DNA from: Thiopseudomonas acetoxidans
GTDB lineage: Bacteria > Pseudomonadota > Gammaproteobacteria > Pseudomonadales > Pseudomonadaceae
Assembly: GCF_030362935.1 (NCBI RefSeq)
Contig: NZ_JAUCDY010000007.1
Coordinates: forward strand, 1-64,000
DNA length: 64,000 nucleotides
Direction of reading: 5' to 3'
How positions within the stretch are numbered: position 1 is the stretch's first letter; every line of letters begins with the position of its first letter. The translations under genes and the position numbers were made by a program. The notes beneath the pieces are model-generated. The model searched no databases, was not told the origin of the DNA, and worked only from the letters and a program-made list of their open reading frames with translations. Shown piece after piece: positions 52,216-61,996 of the stretch.

Positions 52216-54132
52216 TTACTCCACACGACCACGCAGTGCAATGCTGGCTTCGAGTGTGGCAATGAATTCATCTAGGCTCAATGAGTCTAGGTTCTTGCCA
52301 CAACGGGTACGCACAGCCACCTGTCGACTCTCAACTTCTTTATCACCTACCACCAACAAGAAAGGTACTTTTTGTAAAGTGTGCTCACGAATTTTAAAGC
52401 CGATTTTCTCGTTACGCAGGTCAGTTTTTACGCGGAAGCCTTTCTCGCGCAATGTTTTTTCAACTTCAAGCGCAAACTCACTCTGCCTCTCACTGATATT
52501 CATAATCACCGCCTGAGTTGGCGCTAGCCACGCAGGGAACGCACCTTCGTAATGCTCGATTAAAATACCAATAAAGCGTTCAAACGAACCCAGAATAGCG
52601 CGATGCAACATCACTGGATGCTCACGACTGTTTTCCTCATTAACAAACTCGGCGCCTAGGCGCACAGGCAAGTTAAAATCCAGCTGTAGTGTTCCGCACT
52701 GCCATACCCGACCTAAACAGTCGCGCAGAGAGAACTCAATTTTCGGTCCGTAGAACGCACCTTCGCCCAGCTGTAGTTCATACTCTAAGCCAGCGCTCTC
52801 TAGAGCCGCCTTTAATGCTGCTTCGGCTTTATCCCATTGCTCTTCCGAGCCGATACGCTGCTCTGGACGTGTCGACAACTTAAGCTCGATATCGGTAAAG
52901 CCAAAATCGGCATATACCTGCTGCGTTAAACGAATAAAGTCAGCGGACTCTTTCTGCATCTGATCTTCGGTACAGAAAATGTGTGCATCATCCTGTGTAA
53001 AGCCGCGTACCCGCATAATGCCATGCAGTGCACCTGAAGGCTCGTTACGATGGCAGGCACCAAACTCGGCTAGCCGTAGTGGCAATTCACGGTAACTTTT
53101 CAGCCCTTGGTTATACACCTGCACGTGACAGGGACAGTTCATCGGCTTAATAGCGTAGTCGCGCGCTTCTGACTCAGTAATAAACATATTGTCAGCATAG
53201 TTAGCCCAGTGGCCGGATTTTTCCCACAGGATGCGGTCCACAATTTGCGGGGTGCGAATTTCTTGATAACCATTATCGTTCTGCACTTTACGCATGTATT
53301 GCTCAAGCACCTGATATAGCGTCCAGCCTTTGGGGTGCCAAAACACCATGCCTGCGGCTTCTTCTTGCATATGGAACAGATCAAGACGCTTACCGAGTTT
53401 GCGGTGATCGCGTTTTTCTGCCTCTTCAATACGCTTGAGGTACTCTGCTAACTGCTTTTTATCTGCCCAAGCTGTGCCATAAATACGTTGCAACTGCTCG
53501 TTTTGCGAGTCACCACGCCAGTAGGCACCAGAAAAACGGGTTAATTTAAAGTGCTTTAAAAAACGCGTATTGGGCACGTGCGGACCACGGCACATATCCA
53601 CATATTCTTGGTGATGATATAGCCCCATCTCGGTCTCTTCGGGCATATCTTCGATTAGACGTAGCTTATAATCCTCGCCACGCTGCTCGAACACCTGGAT
53701 AACTTCTGCGCGCGGAGTTAATTTTTTGATGACGTCATAATCTTGCGCGATCAGCTCGCGCATGCGCTTGTCAATGGCTTCCAAATCTTCAGGGTTAAAA
53801 GGACGCTCGATAGCAATATCGTAATAAAAGCCATCTTCAATGACCGGTCCGATCACCATTTTTGCTTCTGGAAAGAGCTGTTTAACCGCATGCCCGATTA
53901 AATGCGCGCAAGAGTGGCGAATAATCTCGAGACCTTCTTGATCCTTGGGCGTGATTATCTGCAACGTTGAGTCTTCGCTGATAATGTCACAGGCATCCAG
54001 CAAGCGACCATTCACACGACCTGCTACAGTCGCTTTGGCCAAACCTGCGCCAATGGACTGCGCTACGTCTAAAATGGATACGGGATGTTCGTACGAACGC
54101 TGACTTCCGTCAGGAAGGGTAATAACGGGCAT
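52216..54132 (-). CDS. thrS: Threonyl-tRNA synthetase
   Basis: A 638-residue class II synthetase. The start at 54132 (MPVITLPDGSQ) has GGAGG upstream; an ATG 11 codons earlier has no family support. The TGS and editing domain fill about 1-240 (HSCAHLIGHAVKQLFPEA, with the zinc-like HxxxH). The catalytic core includes CPCHVQVYNQGLKSYRELP, FGACHRNEPSGALHGIMRVRGF and LHRAILGSFERFIGILIEHY. The C-terminal anticodon domain begins near 535. A tRNA-Val lies upstream. Confidence 0.97.
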   Translation of the reverse strand: MPVITLPDGSQRSYEHPVSILDVAQSIGAGLAKATVAGRVNGRLLDACDIISEDSTLQIITPKDQEGLEIIRHSCAHLIGHAVKQLFPEAKMVIGPVIEDGFYYDIAIERPFNPEDLEAIDKRMRELIAQDYDVIKKLTPRAEVIQVFEQRGEDYKLRLIEDMPEETEMGLYHHQEYVDMCRGPHVPNTRFLKHFKLTRFSGAYWRGDSQNEQLQRIYGTAWADKKQLAEYLKRIEEAEKRDHRKLGKRLDLFHMQEEAAGMVFWHPKGWTLYQVLEQYMRKVQNDNGYQEIRTPQIVDRILWEKSGHWANYADNMFITESEARDYAIKPMNCPCHVQVYNQGLKSYRELPLRLAEFGACHRNEPSGALHGIMRVRGFTQDDAHIFCTEDQMQKESADFIRLTQQVYADFGFTDIELKLSTRPEQRIGSEEQWDKAEAALKAALESAGLEYELQLGEGAFYGPKIEFSLRDCLGRVWQCGTLQLDFNLPVRLGAEFVNEENSREHPVMLHRAILGSFERFIGILIEHYEGAFPAWLAPTQAVIMNISERQSEFALEVEKTLREKGFRVKTDLRNEKIGFKIREHTLQKVPFLLVVGDKEVESRQVAVRTRCGKNLDSLSLDEFIATLEASIALRGRVE

Positions 54133-54283
54133 GGCGCCTCCTCTCCTAGTGGTGACCGCTACCAAAGGTCACTTGGGTTGGGATGAGCCAGTAAGAGCGA
54201 TCTGTCAGCACAGCTGCCATACAGTGAAAGCTGGGATATATCCAAGCCAACAAACCGGAGTCACTGGAAATCTAGCTTAATAA

Positions 54284-54309
54284 GAAAAAAGGCCGCATGC
54301 GCGGCCTTT
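54284..54309 (-). terminator. Terminator after tRNA-Val
   Basis: A 9-bp stem AAAGGCCGC/GCGGCCTTT has a 4-base loop. On the minus strand T-rich sequence (TTTTTTCTT) follows, so it ends the tRNA transcript ahead of thrS. Confidence 0.93.
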
Positions 54310-54320
54310 CTCCATCAATT

Positions 54321-54397
54321 TGGTAGGCACAATTGGATTCGAACCAACGACCCCCACCATGTCAAGGTGGTGCTCTAACCAGCTGAGCTATGTGCCT
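54321..54397 (-). tRNA. tRNA-Val (anticodon GAC)
   Basis: Acceptor AGGCACA pairs with TGTGCCT, followed by discriminator A and an encoded CCA (54321-54323). The anticodon stem CCACC/GGTGG encloses TTGACAT, anticodon GAC (GUC and GUU codons). The T arm has GGTTCGAATCC. It precedes thrS with a terminator between, as in pseudomonads. Confidence 0.95.
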
Positions 54398-54476
54398 ATA
54401 TGGGGCGCACATTATAGATGCCGCTTTATTTATGTCAACATAATTATCGCTGACAGCCTAGCAAAACAAGCATTTA

Positions 54477-55394
54477 TCAAATAAGTTCACCTATGACTTC
54501 AGGAATCCCCGTTTCCTCGGCAACCACTTCACGCAACCTGTCCCAATCAATATTAGCTCTATCCTGCAGCCCTTCATTGGCGAGCAATAACTGCATTACC
54601 ATGGCGTGCTTATCTACCACCGAAGGCTGGCCATGATCATCCAGCGGCGTGTGCGCTTCCAAATAAAGCTGCTTGCCCTTAAAGCCCAACTTGTAAGGTT
54701 CATTAATAATGCGTACCGATTCCCCTACTTGCACCAAGCCCGCCAACTCTAACACGTTGTGATTTAACATGCGGAAACAGCCATGACTGACGCGCATACC
54801 GATACCGAATTTTTTGTTAGAGCCATGAATCAAGTAACCCGGCAAAGCCAAAGTCATTTTGTACGGCCCTAGCGGGTTATCTGGCCCAGGCGGCACATAG
54901 GCTGGTAGAGGGTCACCGGCTTCTTCGTGTTCGCGCAAAATGGATTTAGGCGGTGTCCAGCCTGGGTTTGGGGTTTTCATCACAATGCGCGTTTCGCTGA
55001 TGGGCGAACTCCAGCCTTCGCGACCAATACCCAAGGGGAAGGTATATACAACAGGCTTGTCTTTCGGGTAGTAATACAATCGATACTCGGCCAAATTCAT
55101 TACGATGCCACTGCGCGCACCTGCGGGCAAAATATATTTTGACGGCAAGGTAATTTCGACTCCTTCACCCGGCAACCAAGCGTCTACGTATGGATTGGCG
55201 GCAACCATCTCTAAATAGCCAAAATCCAGCGCTTTGCCAATATCAGCGAAGGTATCTTCGTGCAGCGCAATACGTGTTTGCACCTCGCCAATAATGTCAC
55301 CATCTGTCGGCAGTGGAAACTGCGCTGCGGAAACACTTTGCAGCATGCACATACCAAGCGTTACTTGAGTTACTACTTGTAAAATTCTCACCAC
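54477..55394 (-). CDS. L,D-transpeptidase (YkuD family) with LysM-like domain
   Basis: A 305-residue periplasmic protein that cross-links or anchors peptidoglycan via D-Ala or meso-DAP. A signal peptide ends VSAAQF near residue 24. A LysM-like region (about 42-88, with LHEDTFADIGKALDFGYLEM) follows. The YkuD domain (about 95-235) has GYLIHGSNKKFGIGMRVSHG then CFRM, the HxxxxxG...SHGC motif with the catalytic Cys. The C-terminal tail (about 240-305) is helical. It lies alone between tRNA-Val and tesA. Confidence 0.94.
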   Translation of the reverse strand: MVRILQVVTQVTLGMCMLQSVSAAQFPLPTDGDIIGEVQTRIALHEDTFADIGKALDFGYLEMVAANPYVDAWLPGEGVEITLPSKYILPAGARSGIVMNLAEYRLYYYPKDKPVVYTFPLGIGREGWSSPISETRIVMKTPNPGWTPPKSILREHEEAGDPLPAYVPPGPDNPLGPYKMTLALPGYLIHGSNKKFGIGMRVSHGCFRMLNHNVLELAGLVQVGESVRIINEPYKLGFKGKQLYLEAHTPLDDHGQPSVVDKHAMVMQLLLANEGLQDRANIDWDRLREVVAEETGIPEVIGELI

Positions 55395-55558
55395 AGACTA
55401 GCCCTTAAAAATAAAAAACAACTGTTCTCAAACAATAATTTTAGCTGCGCTACATTACCTTAAAGTTAAACAACAAAACAGCCGCCAAAGTACAACTTGT
55501 ATTGCAAGCTAAACACCCTCTACTCACCCTAGTTAGCGCCTCTAAACGAAAATAGCCT

Positions 55559-56179
55559 CTAGCGCACCAAATCGATCGCCTTCTCTAGGATTGGCCAAGC
55601 ATTGTCCAGCAAAATAGCTTGCGCTTGTTCAGTCGGGTGAATGCCATCGGCTTGAACCATGCCCGGCACGCCCCCCACACCCTCGAGGAAAAAATCCACC
55701 ACAAGTACCGACTCTAGCTCAGCAACATGCTGGAAGACCTGATAAAACTCCTCGGTGTAACGGGTTCCGTAGTTAGGCGGGATGCGCATACCTAACAGCA
55801 TAACCTGTGCCTCCTGTTGTTTAGCAAGCTGCACCATGGCACGAAGATTATCCTGCAGATTAGACAGCGGCAAACCGCGCAATCCATCATTACCACCCAG
55901 CTCAATCAGCACTAGGCTAGGCTGGTGCTGCTCCAGCAACGCTGGTAACCGATTACGTCCACCTGCGCTGGTATCACCACTTATAGAAGCGTTAACAACC
56001 TGATAAGATAACCCACGCTCTGTTAAGCGCTGCTGTAATAACGCTACCCAGCCTCGCTCTATTTCAAGCCCGTAGGCTGCACTAATACTGTCGCCAACCA
56101 CTAAAATCGTTTGTCCATAAACACTCGGCACAACCCAAAAAAGTAACCAAGTAAAAATCAGTAAGTGTAACTTACGCAT
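55559..56179 (-). CDS. tesA: Acyl-CoA thioesterase I / lysophospholipase TesA
   Basis: A periplasmic SGNH hydrolase of 206 residues. The start at 56179 has GAGG upstream; an ATG four codons earlier (56191) overlaps the divergent ybbA start. The signal peptide ends SVYGQT near 22. Catalytic blocks: GDSISAAYGL (Ser), GGNDGLRGLPL (Gly, Asn) and DGIHPTEQAQA (Asp, His). It diverges from ybbA-ybbP, the conserved tesA/ybbA order. Confidence 0.95.
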   Translation of the reverse strand: MRKLHLLIFTWLLFWVVPSVYGQTILVVGDSISAAYGLEIERGWVALLQQRLTERGLSYQVVNASISGDTSAGGRNRLPALLEQHQPSLVLIELGGNDGLRGLPLSNLQDNLRAMVQLAKQQEAQVMLLGMRIPPNYGTRYTEEFYQVFQHVAELESVLVVDFFLEGVGGVPGMVQADGIHPTEQAQAILLDNAWPILEKAIDLVR

Positions 56180-56189
56180 CAGGAACCTC

Positions 56190-56867
56190 ATGTCAGAATC
56201 TATTTTGCACGCCGAAAACCTTAGTAAAACCGTAACAGTCAGTGGACAACCTCTAACTATCTTGCAAGAGATGTCACTGACCCTTCAGCAAGGCGATAGT
56301 TTAGCCATTGTTGGCCGCTCTGGCTCAGGAAAATCTACTTTACTGGGTTTATTAGCGGGACTGGATCTGCCTAGCAGTGGAAAAATCAACCTCGCAGGAA
56401 AATCACTTACCGAGCTCGATGAAGATCAACGCGCACTGGTGCGAGCCGAGCACGTGGGCTTTGTTTTTCAATCCTTTCAGCTTTTGGACAGCCTTAATGC
56501 GCTAGAAAACGTGATGTTGCCGCTAGAGCTTAAAAGCCACAAGCACGCACGACAACAAGCAACGCTTCTATTGCAGCAGGTCGGTTTAGAGGCGCGACTG
56601 GACCATTATCCTCGTCAACTCTCAGGCGGTGAACAACAGCGCGTTGCCATTGCCCGCGCCTTTGCTGCTGAGCCTAAAATTTTGTTTGCTGATGAGCCAA
56701 CTGGCAATTTAGACAGCCAAACAGGCGAAGTGATTACTGAGTTGTTGTTTGAGCTCAACCAAGCTCAGGGCACCACACTGGTACTGGTTACCCACGATGA
56801 GCGCTTGGCGCAGCGTTGTGCACGGCAAATTCAGCTTGAAGGCGGTCGTTTGGTAGACAACGCATGA
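56190..56867 (+). CDS. ybbA: ABC transporter ATP-binding protein YbbA
   Basis: A 225-residue ATPase of the LolD type. Walker A IVGRSGSGKSTLLGLLA lies near residue 42, the signature QLSGGEQQRVAIARAF near 148 and Walker B KILFADEPTGNLDSQTGE near 168, all intact. AGGA precedes the ATG. It overlaps the permease by 4 bases. In E. coli the pair is adjacent to tesA, and the substrate is unproven but lipid-like. Confidence 0.95.
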   Translation: MSESILHAENLSKTVTVSGQPLTILQEMSLTLQQGDSLAIVGRSGSGKSTLLGLLAGLDLPSSGKINLAGKSLTELDEDQRALVRAEHVGFVFQSFQLLDSLNALENVMLPLELKSHKHARQQATLLLQQVGLEARLDHYPRQLSGGEQQRVAIARAFAAEPKILFADEPTGNLDSQTGEVITELLFELNQAQGTTLVLVTHDERLAQRCARQIQLEGGRLVDNA

Positions 56868-59368
56868 AAATACGCTTTCTGACTATCTTCAGTCTCGCCA
56901 TCAAACAAAGTTTGCGCGAACTGCGCTCCCCCGAGTTGTACACCTTATTTTTTGCCTTAATTGTCGCAGTTGCCAGCAGCAGCACCATCGCCCATTTTGC
57001 TGATCGCCTACATCAAGCCATGCAGCTCAGAGCCAGTGAGTTTTTAGCCGCGGACTTGGTGGTCAGTGGCAGTATCGCCGCGAATGAGCGTCTTATCGAA
57101 CAGGGTTTAGCGCTTGGCTTGGAACCCGCGCGCACAGTGAGCTTTGCTACCATGCTCAGCAGTGAGCAAGGGATGCATCTGGCCAGCATCAAAGCGGTAG
57201 ACGACCACTACCCACTGCGCGGCGCGTTAAAATCCAGCCTGCAATTAGGCGATACAGAACAAATCGGCGGACGCCCTGCCCCAGGCGAGGCATGGCTGGA
57301 CACCCAACTGTTTAACGTGCTCGACATTCAACCCGGTGACAGCATAGAAATCGGCGCAACCGAGTTGATTGCGCGCCGGATTTTAACTTTTGAGCCTGAT
57401 AGTGCCGGCGGCTTTTCTGCATTTACGCCCAGAGTCATCATGCATCAAGCTGATTTAGCTGCCACTCAGGCGATTCAACCCGGCAGCCGTATTCATTACC
57501 GCTTGCTGTGGCGTGGAGACAGCCAAGCATTAGCGCGCTATAGCGAAACAATCGAACCCCTGTTAGCTCCCCAGCAAAAAATAGAACAGCTTAGCGATGG
57601 TAATCCACAGCTTAACAACGCCCTAGAGCGAGCTCAGCAATATCTAAACCTTGCGAGTCTTGCCGCTATTTTATTGGCCTGCGTCAGTATCGCCTTATCA
57701 GCCAGTAATTTTGCCAACAAGCGTTATGACCATGCCGCCTTACTGCGTTGCTTTGGCTTATCACGCTGCCAAACCCTATTGCTATTTAGCCTGCAACTTT
57801 TACTGCTTGGCGTGCTCGCCAGCCTCATTGCTATTGTTTTAGGTTGGTTTGGTCAGCAGGTTTTATTTGCGTTACTGGCCGACTTGCTGCCTGAAGACAT
57901 TCCCCCAGCTGGGCTAGGCGCTAGCTTAACCGCTCTTTTTACCGGTTTAATCAGCCTACTGGGTTTTGGTTTGCCACCGCTGATAGCGCTAGGACAGGTA
58001 TCGCCTTTACGGGTATTACGTCGTGATTTGCAGCCCATGCCCACTGCTGGCTGGCTGGTTTACTCACTAGCCATCACTGCTCTAGCATTGATTATGTGGC
58101 GCTTAAGTTTAGACCTGGGCCTAACGCTGGTTCTTTTATTTGGCGGCTTAGCCTTTTCCTTAGTTTTGGGGGCAGGTATTTTATTATTGCTTAAGCGTCT
58201 CACCGCCCTGTTAGCTCGTCGCAACCTCGCTTGGCGTTTAGGCTTAGGCCACCTGTTACGCAACCCGTTCTTGGCCGTAGGGCAAATCCTAGCTTTTGCT
58301 TTGATTATTTTCGCCATGGCTCTGGTGGTGCTGCTGCGTTCCGAGCTGCTAGAGAACTGGCAACAGCAACTTCCTGAGCAAGCCGCCAATCACTTTGCCT
58401 TCAATATCATGCCCCATGAGCAGGCTGACTTTGCCCAGCAACTGCACAGCATCAGCCCACAGATTGCTGAATTTTATCCCATGACCCCGGGCCGACTGAC
58501 GCATATTAATGATCAGCCTGTGTTAGATCGCCTTGACCCAGACTCACGCGCGCTAAGTACCGTACAGCGGGATCTGAACCTAACCTGGAGCACCCAGGTG
58601 CCCAAAGACAACCAGATTACCGCCGGACAGTGGTGGTCAAATTCTGGCAATCCTCCAAGCGAGATTATCGAAATATCCGTGGAACAAGAGCTCGCCGAAC
58701 GTCTTGACTTGCAGCTTGGCGATAGGGTCACTTTTAATTTAGGCGGGCAAATCATTGAAAGTCAGGTGAGCAATTTTCGCTCCGTGGACTGGGGCAGTCT
58801 GCAGCCGAATTTCTTTGTGATTTTTGCACCTGAACAGCTTGGTAATGTGCCCTACACATGGATTACCAGCTTTTATTTAGCACCCGAACAAGACACACAG
58901 CTGCGCCAATTAAACCAGAACTTCCCAGCGGTAAGTTTATTGCGGATTGAAGCGTTGCTTAGCCAACTACGAGCTATTTTGGCTCAGGTCACTTTGGCAG
59001 TAGAGTTTATATTGCTCTTTGTACTGGCTGCCGGCATCACTGTATTGCTTGCCGGCGTGCAGAGCACACTCGCCAGCCGCATTCATCAAGGTGCATTATT
59101 GCGCGCACTGGGAACACCCAAAAAGCTACTACTGAAAGTGAATATGTACGAATTTTCCACTTTGGGATTGGTCAGCGGCGTGCTGGCATGGTTGGGTTGC
59201 GAGCTAACCAGCTGGCTGCTGTATCAGTTCGTTTTCAAGCTCAGCTGGCAACCCCACCCTTGGTTAATACTGCTGCCACTACTTGGCGCACTGCTGATTA
59301 ATATGGCGGGTTTTTTGGGGACACGTAAAGCTCTGAACAGCAGTCCTTTACGCATACTCAAAGACTAA
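56864..59368 (+). CDS. ybbP: ABC transporter permease YbbP
   Basis: A large FtsX-type permease of 834 residues with about ten membrane helices and two periplasmic FtsX domains. The first helix is near residue 20-40, and the middle block of helices lies near 260-490, ending RNPFLAVGQILAFALIIFAM. The C-terminal helices lie near 705-825. It matches E. coli YbbP in size and position. Its stop overlaps the stop of the convergent HDOD gene by 3 bases. Confidence 0.94.
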   Translation: MKIRFLTIFSLAIKQSLRELRSPELYTLFFALIVAVASSSTIAHFADRLHQAMQLRASEFLAADLVVSGSIAANERLIEQGLALGLEPARTVSFATMLSSEQGMHLASIKAVDDHYPLRGALKSSLQLGDTEQIGGRPAPGEAWLDTQLFNVLDIQPGDSIEIGATELIARRILTFEPDSAGGFSAFTPRVIMHQADLAATQAIQPGSRIHYRLLWRGDSQALARYSETIEPLLAPQQKIEQLSDGNPQLNNALERAQQYLNLASLAAILLACVSIALSASNFANKRYDHAALLRCFGLSRCQTLLLFSLQLLLLGVLASLIAIVLGWFGQQVLFALLADLLPEDIPPAGLGASLTALFTGLISLLGFGLPPLIALGQVSPLRVLRRDLQPMPTAGWLVYSLAITALALIMWRLSLDLGLTLVLLFGGLAFSLVLGAGILLLLKRLTALLARRNLAWRLGLGHLLRNPFLAVGQILAFALIIFAMALVVLLRSELLENWQQQLPEQAANHFAFNIMPHEQADFAQQLHSISPQIAEFYPMTPGRLTHINDQPVLDRLDPDSRALSTVQRDLNLTWSTQVPKDNQITAGQWWSNSGNPPSEIIEISVEQELAERLDLQLGDRVTFNLGGQIIESQVSNFRSVDWGSLQPNFFVIFAPEQLGNVPYTWITSFYLAPEQDTQLRQLNQNFPAVSLLRIEALLSQLRAILAQVTLAVEFILLFVLAAGITVLLAGVQSTLASRIHQGALLRALGTPKKLLLKVNMYEFSTLGLVSGVLAWLGCELTSWLLYQFVFKLSWQPHPWLILLPLLGALLINMAGFLGTRKALNSSPLRILKD

Positions 59369-60195
59369 GCACTGGCCAATGCTTGACTGAGCTGCATTCG
59401 CTGCTCAGCTTGGCTGACATTTAACGCATCCGTGCTCTTGCTTGTGCATTTGATTATTGCCGGAATGCTCATTTCAGCGTACTTGGCATAACGCCCTTTT
59501 TGCGTCCCGTAGTGCAAGATATTGGCGGCAATAACTACGTCTACATAATCAGGCTCTGCCTTGCCTGTTTCACGCAACACCGCCTCATGCCAGCGCGCCA
59601 TCTGCACGAGCTCACCCGTCATGCCCCAATGTTTTAACAACATTGCACCCACATAAGGATGCAAAACCAACTCAAACTGCAAACGTTCTAGCTTCGAAAG
59701 TTCCACTCGCTGCAACAAGAAATCACGCAAAGGCAGCTTGCCAATATCGTGTAACAATCCACCCAAAGAAGCCAACTCTGCATCAAGACCTACATGCTGT
59801 GCTGCCAAGTTGTGGCACAGCGCACTGATATGTAAGCCGCTGGCAACGAACCCCTGCAAACGTGCAGTATCTTTACTGCCACGCATGGTTTGTAAAATAG
59901 CCAGCTGGGTCACCAGCGAGCGTACCTGATTGAACCCCAGACTCATTATTGCTTGTTTTAGCGCCGTGACAGGGATGCCGCGCCGCAAAGCAGAGCTATT
60001 AGCCACCTTGATGAGACGCGCTGCTATCGCTGCATCCTTAGCTACCTCACGCTCCAATACAGAGACTGAGCAGTCTGAATCGGCGGCCAACTCTCGCACC
60101 CGTATCGCCACTTCTGGCAAAGAGGGTAAAATCAAACGGTTGCTTAAAATATCTGTCTGAATCGTTTTTAACAGGTTTTGTGCACGCTCTTTCAC
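59365..60195 (-). CDS. HDOD-domain signalling protein
   Basis: A 276-residue protein starting at a GTG (60195) with AAGGAAGG upstream. The HDOD domain (about 15-215) opens LPSLPEVAIRVRELAADSD and contains VANSSALRRGIPVTALKQAIMSLG. The segment SLGGLLHDIGKLPL keeps an intact HD pair, which many HDOD proteins have lost, so residual phosphohydrolase activity is possible. HDOD proteins of relatives act in motility and cyclic-nucleotide signalling. The N-terminal helix of about 14 residues precedes the domain. Confidence 0.88.
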   Translation of the reverse strand: MKERAQNLLKTIQTDILSNRLILPSLPEVAIRVRELAADSDCSVSVLEREVAKDAAIAARLIKVANSSALRRGIPVTALKQAIMSLGFNQVRSLVTQLAILQTMRGSKDTARLQGFVASGLHISALCHNLAAQHVGLDAELASLGGLLHDIGKLPLRDFLLQRVELSKLERLQFELVLHPYVGAMLLKHWGMTGELVQMARWHEAVLRETGKAEPDYVDVVIAANILHYGTQKGRYAKYAEMSIPAIIKCTSKSTDALNVSQAEQRMQLSQALASA

Positions 60196-60203
60196 CAGCC
60201 ACC

Positions 60204-60233
60204 TTCCTTAACCGCTTATTCCTTAACCGCTTA
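60204..60233. repeat. Perfect 15-bp tandem duplication
   Basis: TTCCTTAACCGCTTA occurs twice head to tail (60204-60218 and 60219-60233), immediately upstream of the HDOD GTG. On the minus strand each copy ends with AAGGAA, so the duplication also copies a ribosome-binding-site-like AAGGAA. Confidence 0.92.
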
Positions 60234-60428
60234 GCTAATCGTATTGCACTGTTTAAAAACTCGACACATATGTTTTCAAGCCCCATACTTAATTCCATAT
60301 TTTAAGTGCGCGCCAATGATATACTTTTATTGATTTTATAGCCATGAATCGACTATTGACAAACAACAGCTGTTTGCCGAAAGTCATTAGTGCAGACCTA
60401 GCAGCCATCAGCAATATCAGGAGTAGAT

Positions 60429-61340
60429 ATGCAGCTAAAACAATTATTAGTGGTTATTGATCCTACCGCTAAAAACTCACAACCTTCGCTCGAGCGTGCC
60501 GCTTGGCTGGCTTCTCAGACAAAAGCCGCTGTTGAGCTACTCATTTGCGATCATAACCAAGCCTTAGAAGATGGCTTTTTTAGCGATAAAGATACCCAGA
60601 AAAGAGCGCGTACAGCTTTACTGACCGAACGTCTTGATTGGCTGGAATCGCTCGCCGCCCCACTACGCGAGCAAGGCATTGAAGTAACCACCAAAGCTCG
60701 TTGGGGCAAGCCGTTGTACGCAGAAATCCTTAAGCATGTAGAAGAACTTAAGCCGGATCTGTTACTGCGCAATGCAACTACGCACGGTACGCTGCATCGC
60801 CTATTATTTAACAACACCAGCTGGCAATTAATCCGTTTCTGCCCTGTCCCACTATGGCTCGTTCGCAGCGGCGAGTGGAACCCTAAGAATATTGCTACAG
60901 CACTTGATCCCGTTCATTCAGCAGACAAACCTGCATCACTGGATCACAACTTAATTAAAGTAGCCAAACTACTGGGCGAGGAGCTCAGCATGCAGACGTA
61001 TTTTGTCCACAGCTACAACCCCCTGCCAAGATCCTTGGTTTTTGAAGCTGAGCTAGTGGTTTCTTACGACTCTTATTTGGAAAATACCGAACAACGCCAT
61101 AAGCAAGCTTTTAACGATTTACTTGGTCAGTATGACATTAGTAATGAGCAGCAGTTTTTACTCAGAGGGGTTACTGAAGAAGCAGTACCTCAGTTTATTA
61201 AAAACAAAAATGTCAATTTGCTGGTTATGGGTGCTATCTCACGCGGTAATATTGAGAACGCACTAATCGGTAATACGGCAGAGCGCGTTTTAGAAAACTC
61301 AGATTGTGACTTGCTCATCATTAAGCCCGAAGGCAAATAA
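60429..61340 (+). CDS. uspE: Universal stress protein UspE-like, two domains
   Basis: A 303-residue cytoplasmic protein with two tandem Usp domains (about 1-150 and 160-303). The ATP-motif G-2x-G-9x-GS/T form is only partly kept: VMGAISRGNIENALIGNTAERVL near 275 is the clearest copy. The start has AGGAG upstream. In E. coli UspE affects motility and adhesion; a similar role is inference. It stands alone with a terminator downstream. Confidence 0.87.
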   Translation: MQLKQLLVVIDPTAKNSQPSLERAAWLASQTKAAVELLICDHNQALEDGFFSDKDTQKRARTALLTERLDWLESLAAPLREQGIEVTTKARWGKPLYAEILKHVEELKPDLLLRNATTHGTLHRLLFNNTSWQLIRFCPVPLWLVRSGEWNPKNIATALDPVHSADKPASLDHNLIKVAKLLGEELSMQTYFVHSYNPLPRSLVFEAELVVSYDSYLENTEQRHKQAFNDLLGQYDISNEQQFLLRGVTEEAVPQFIKNKNVNLLVMGAISRGNIENALIGNTAERVLENSDCDLLIIKPEGK

Positions 61341-61352
61341 CGTATTACGCGT

Positions 61353-61383
61353 AAAAAAAAGCCGCACCCAGTGCGGCTTTTTT
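61353..61383. terminator. Bidirectional terminator uspE/DUF4870
   Basis: A 13-bp stem AAAAAAGCCGCAC/GTGCGGCTTTTTT with a 3-base loop lies between the two convergent genes. Confidence 0.95.
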
Positions 61384-61393
61384 AATACAAACC

Positions 61394-61750
61394 TCAGAAC
61401 AACCAAATCTTTGGATTTGCAATTGGCTGATTCTGCTCTAAAGCTTTCATGCCTTTGACGCAGCGAACAATGAGCCAAACGTAATACCCTAACAGCAATA
61501 AAAAACCTATAACTACAACCATCAGTAAAGCAGAAATAAACACATACAGTAAACCAATCCAGAATGTTCTAATTTGATACTGATAGTGGCTCTGCATCCA
61601 CTCAGGCGCATCGTTTTTATTAATGTAGGCCATAATTACGCCAACCAGCGAAGTAATGCCAACGACAACTCCCACAAGATAGAGAATGTAGATTAGTTTG
61701 ACATTTTTAGAGTCGTTACTGGCAGGCTGTTGTACAGGTACATCTGTCAT
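61394..61750 (-). CDS. DUF4870 membrane protein
   Basis: A 118-residue inner-membrane protein with three helices (about 18-40, 60-82 and 85-105). The start at 61750 has GGAAAG upstream; a start four codons earlier is possible. HYQYQIRTFWIGLLY and WLIVRCVKGMKALEQNQPI are typical of DUF4870. The function is unknown. Confidence 0.85.
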   Translation of the reverse strand: MTDVPVQQPASNDSKNVKLIYILYLVGVVVGITSLVGVIMAYINKNDAPEWMQSHYQYQIRTFWIGLLYVFISALLMVVVIGFLLLLGYYVWLIVRCVKGMKALEQNQPIANPKIWLF

Positions 61751-61996
61751 AGTGCTTTCCATTCCTTTAATAGTGCTGTTTTAACGTGCACCACACAATA
61801 GCTGCCCCAAAGCCAGTACAGCTCGGCCTGCTGCGTATCCATGCGTGGTTCCATTATTAAGTGTGCGCCTACGCCTTTACTCTAAGCTGAAACGCATGCT
61901 TAAAGGCTGTTTGACATCACAAATAGATTCTAGCGTACTTTTAACAAAAGAACCCGTTAAACGCTGTTTACGACAACAGATACACTTCGCCAATAT

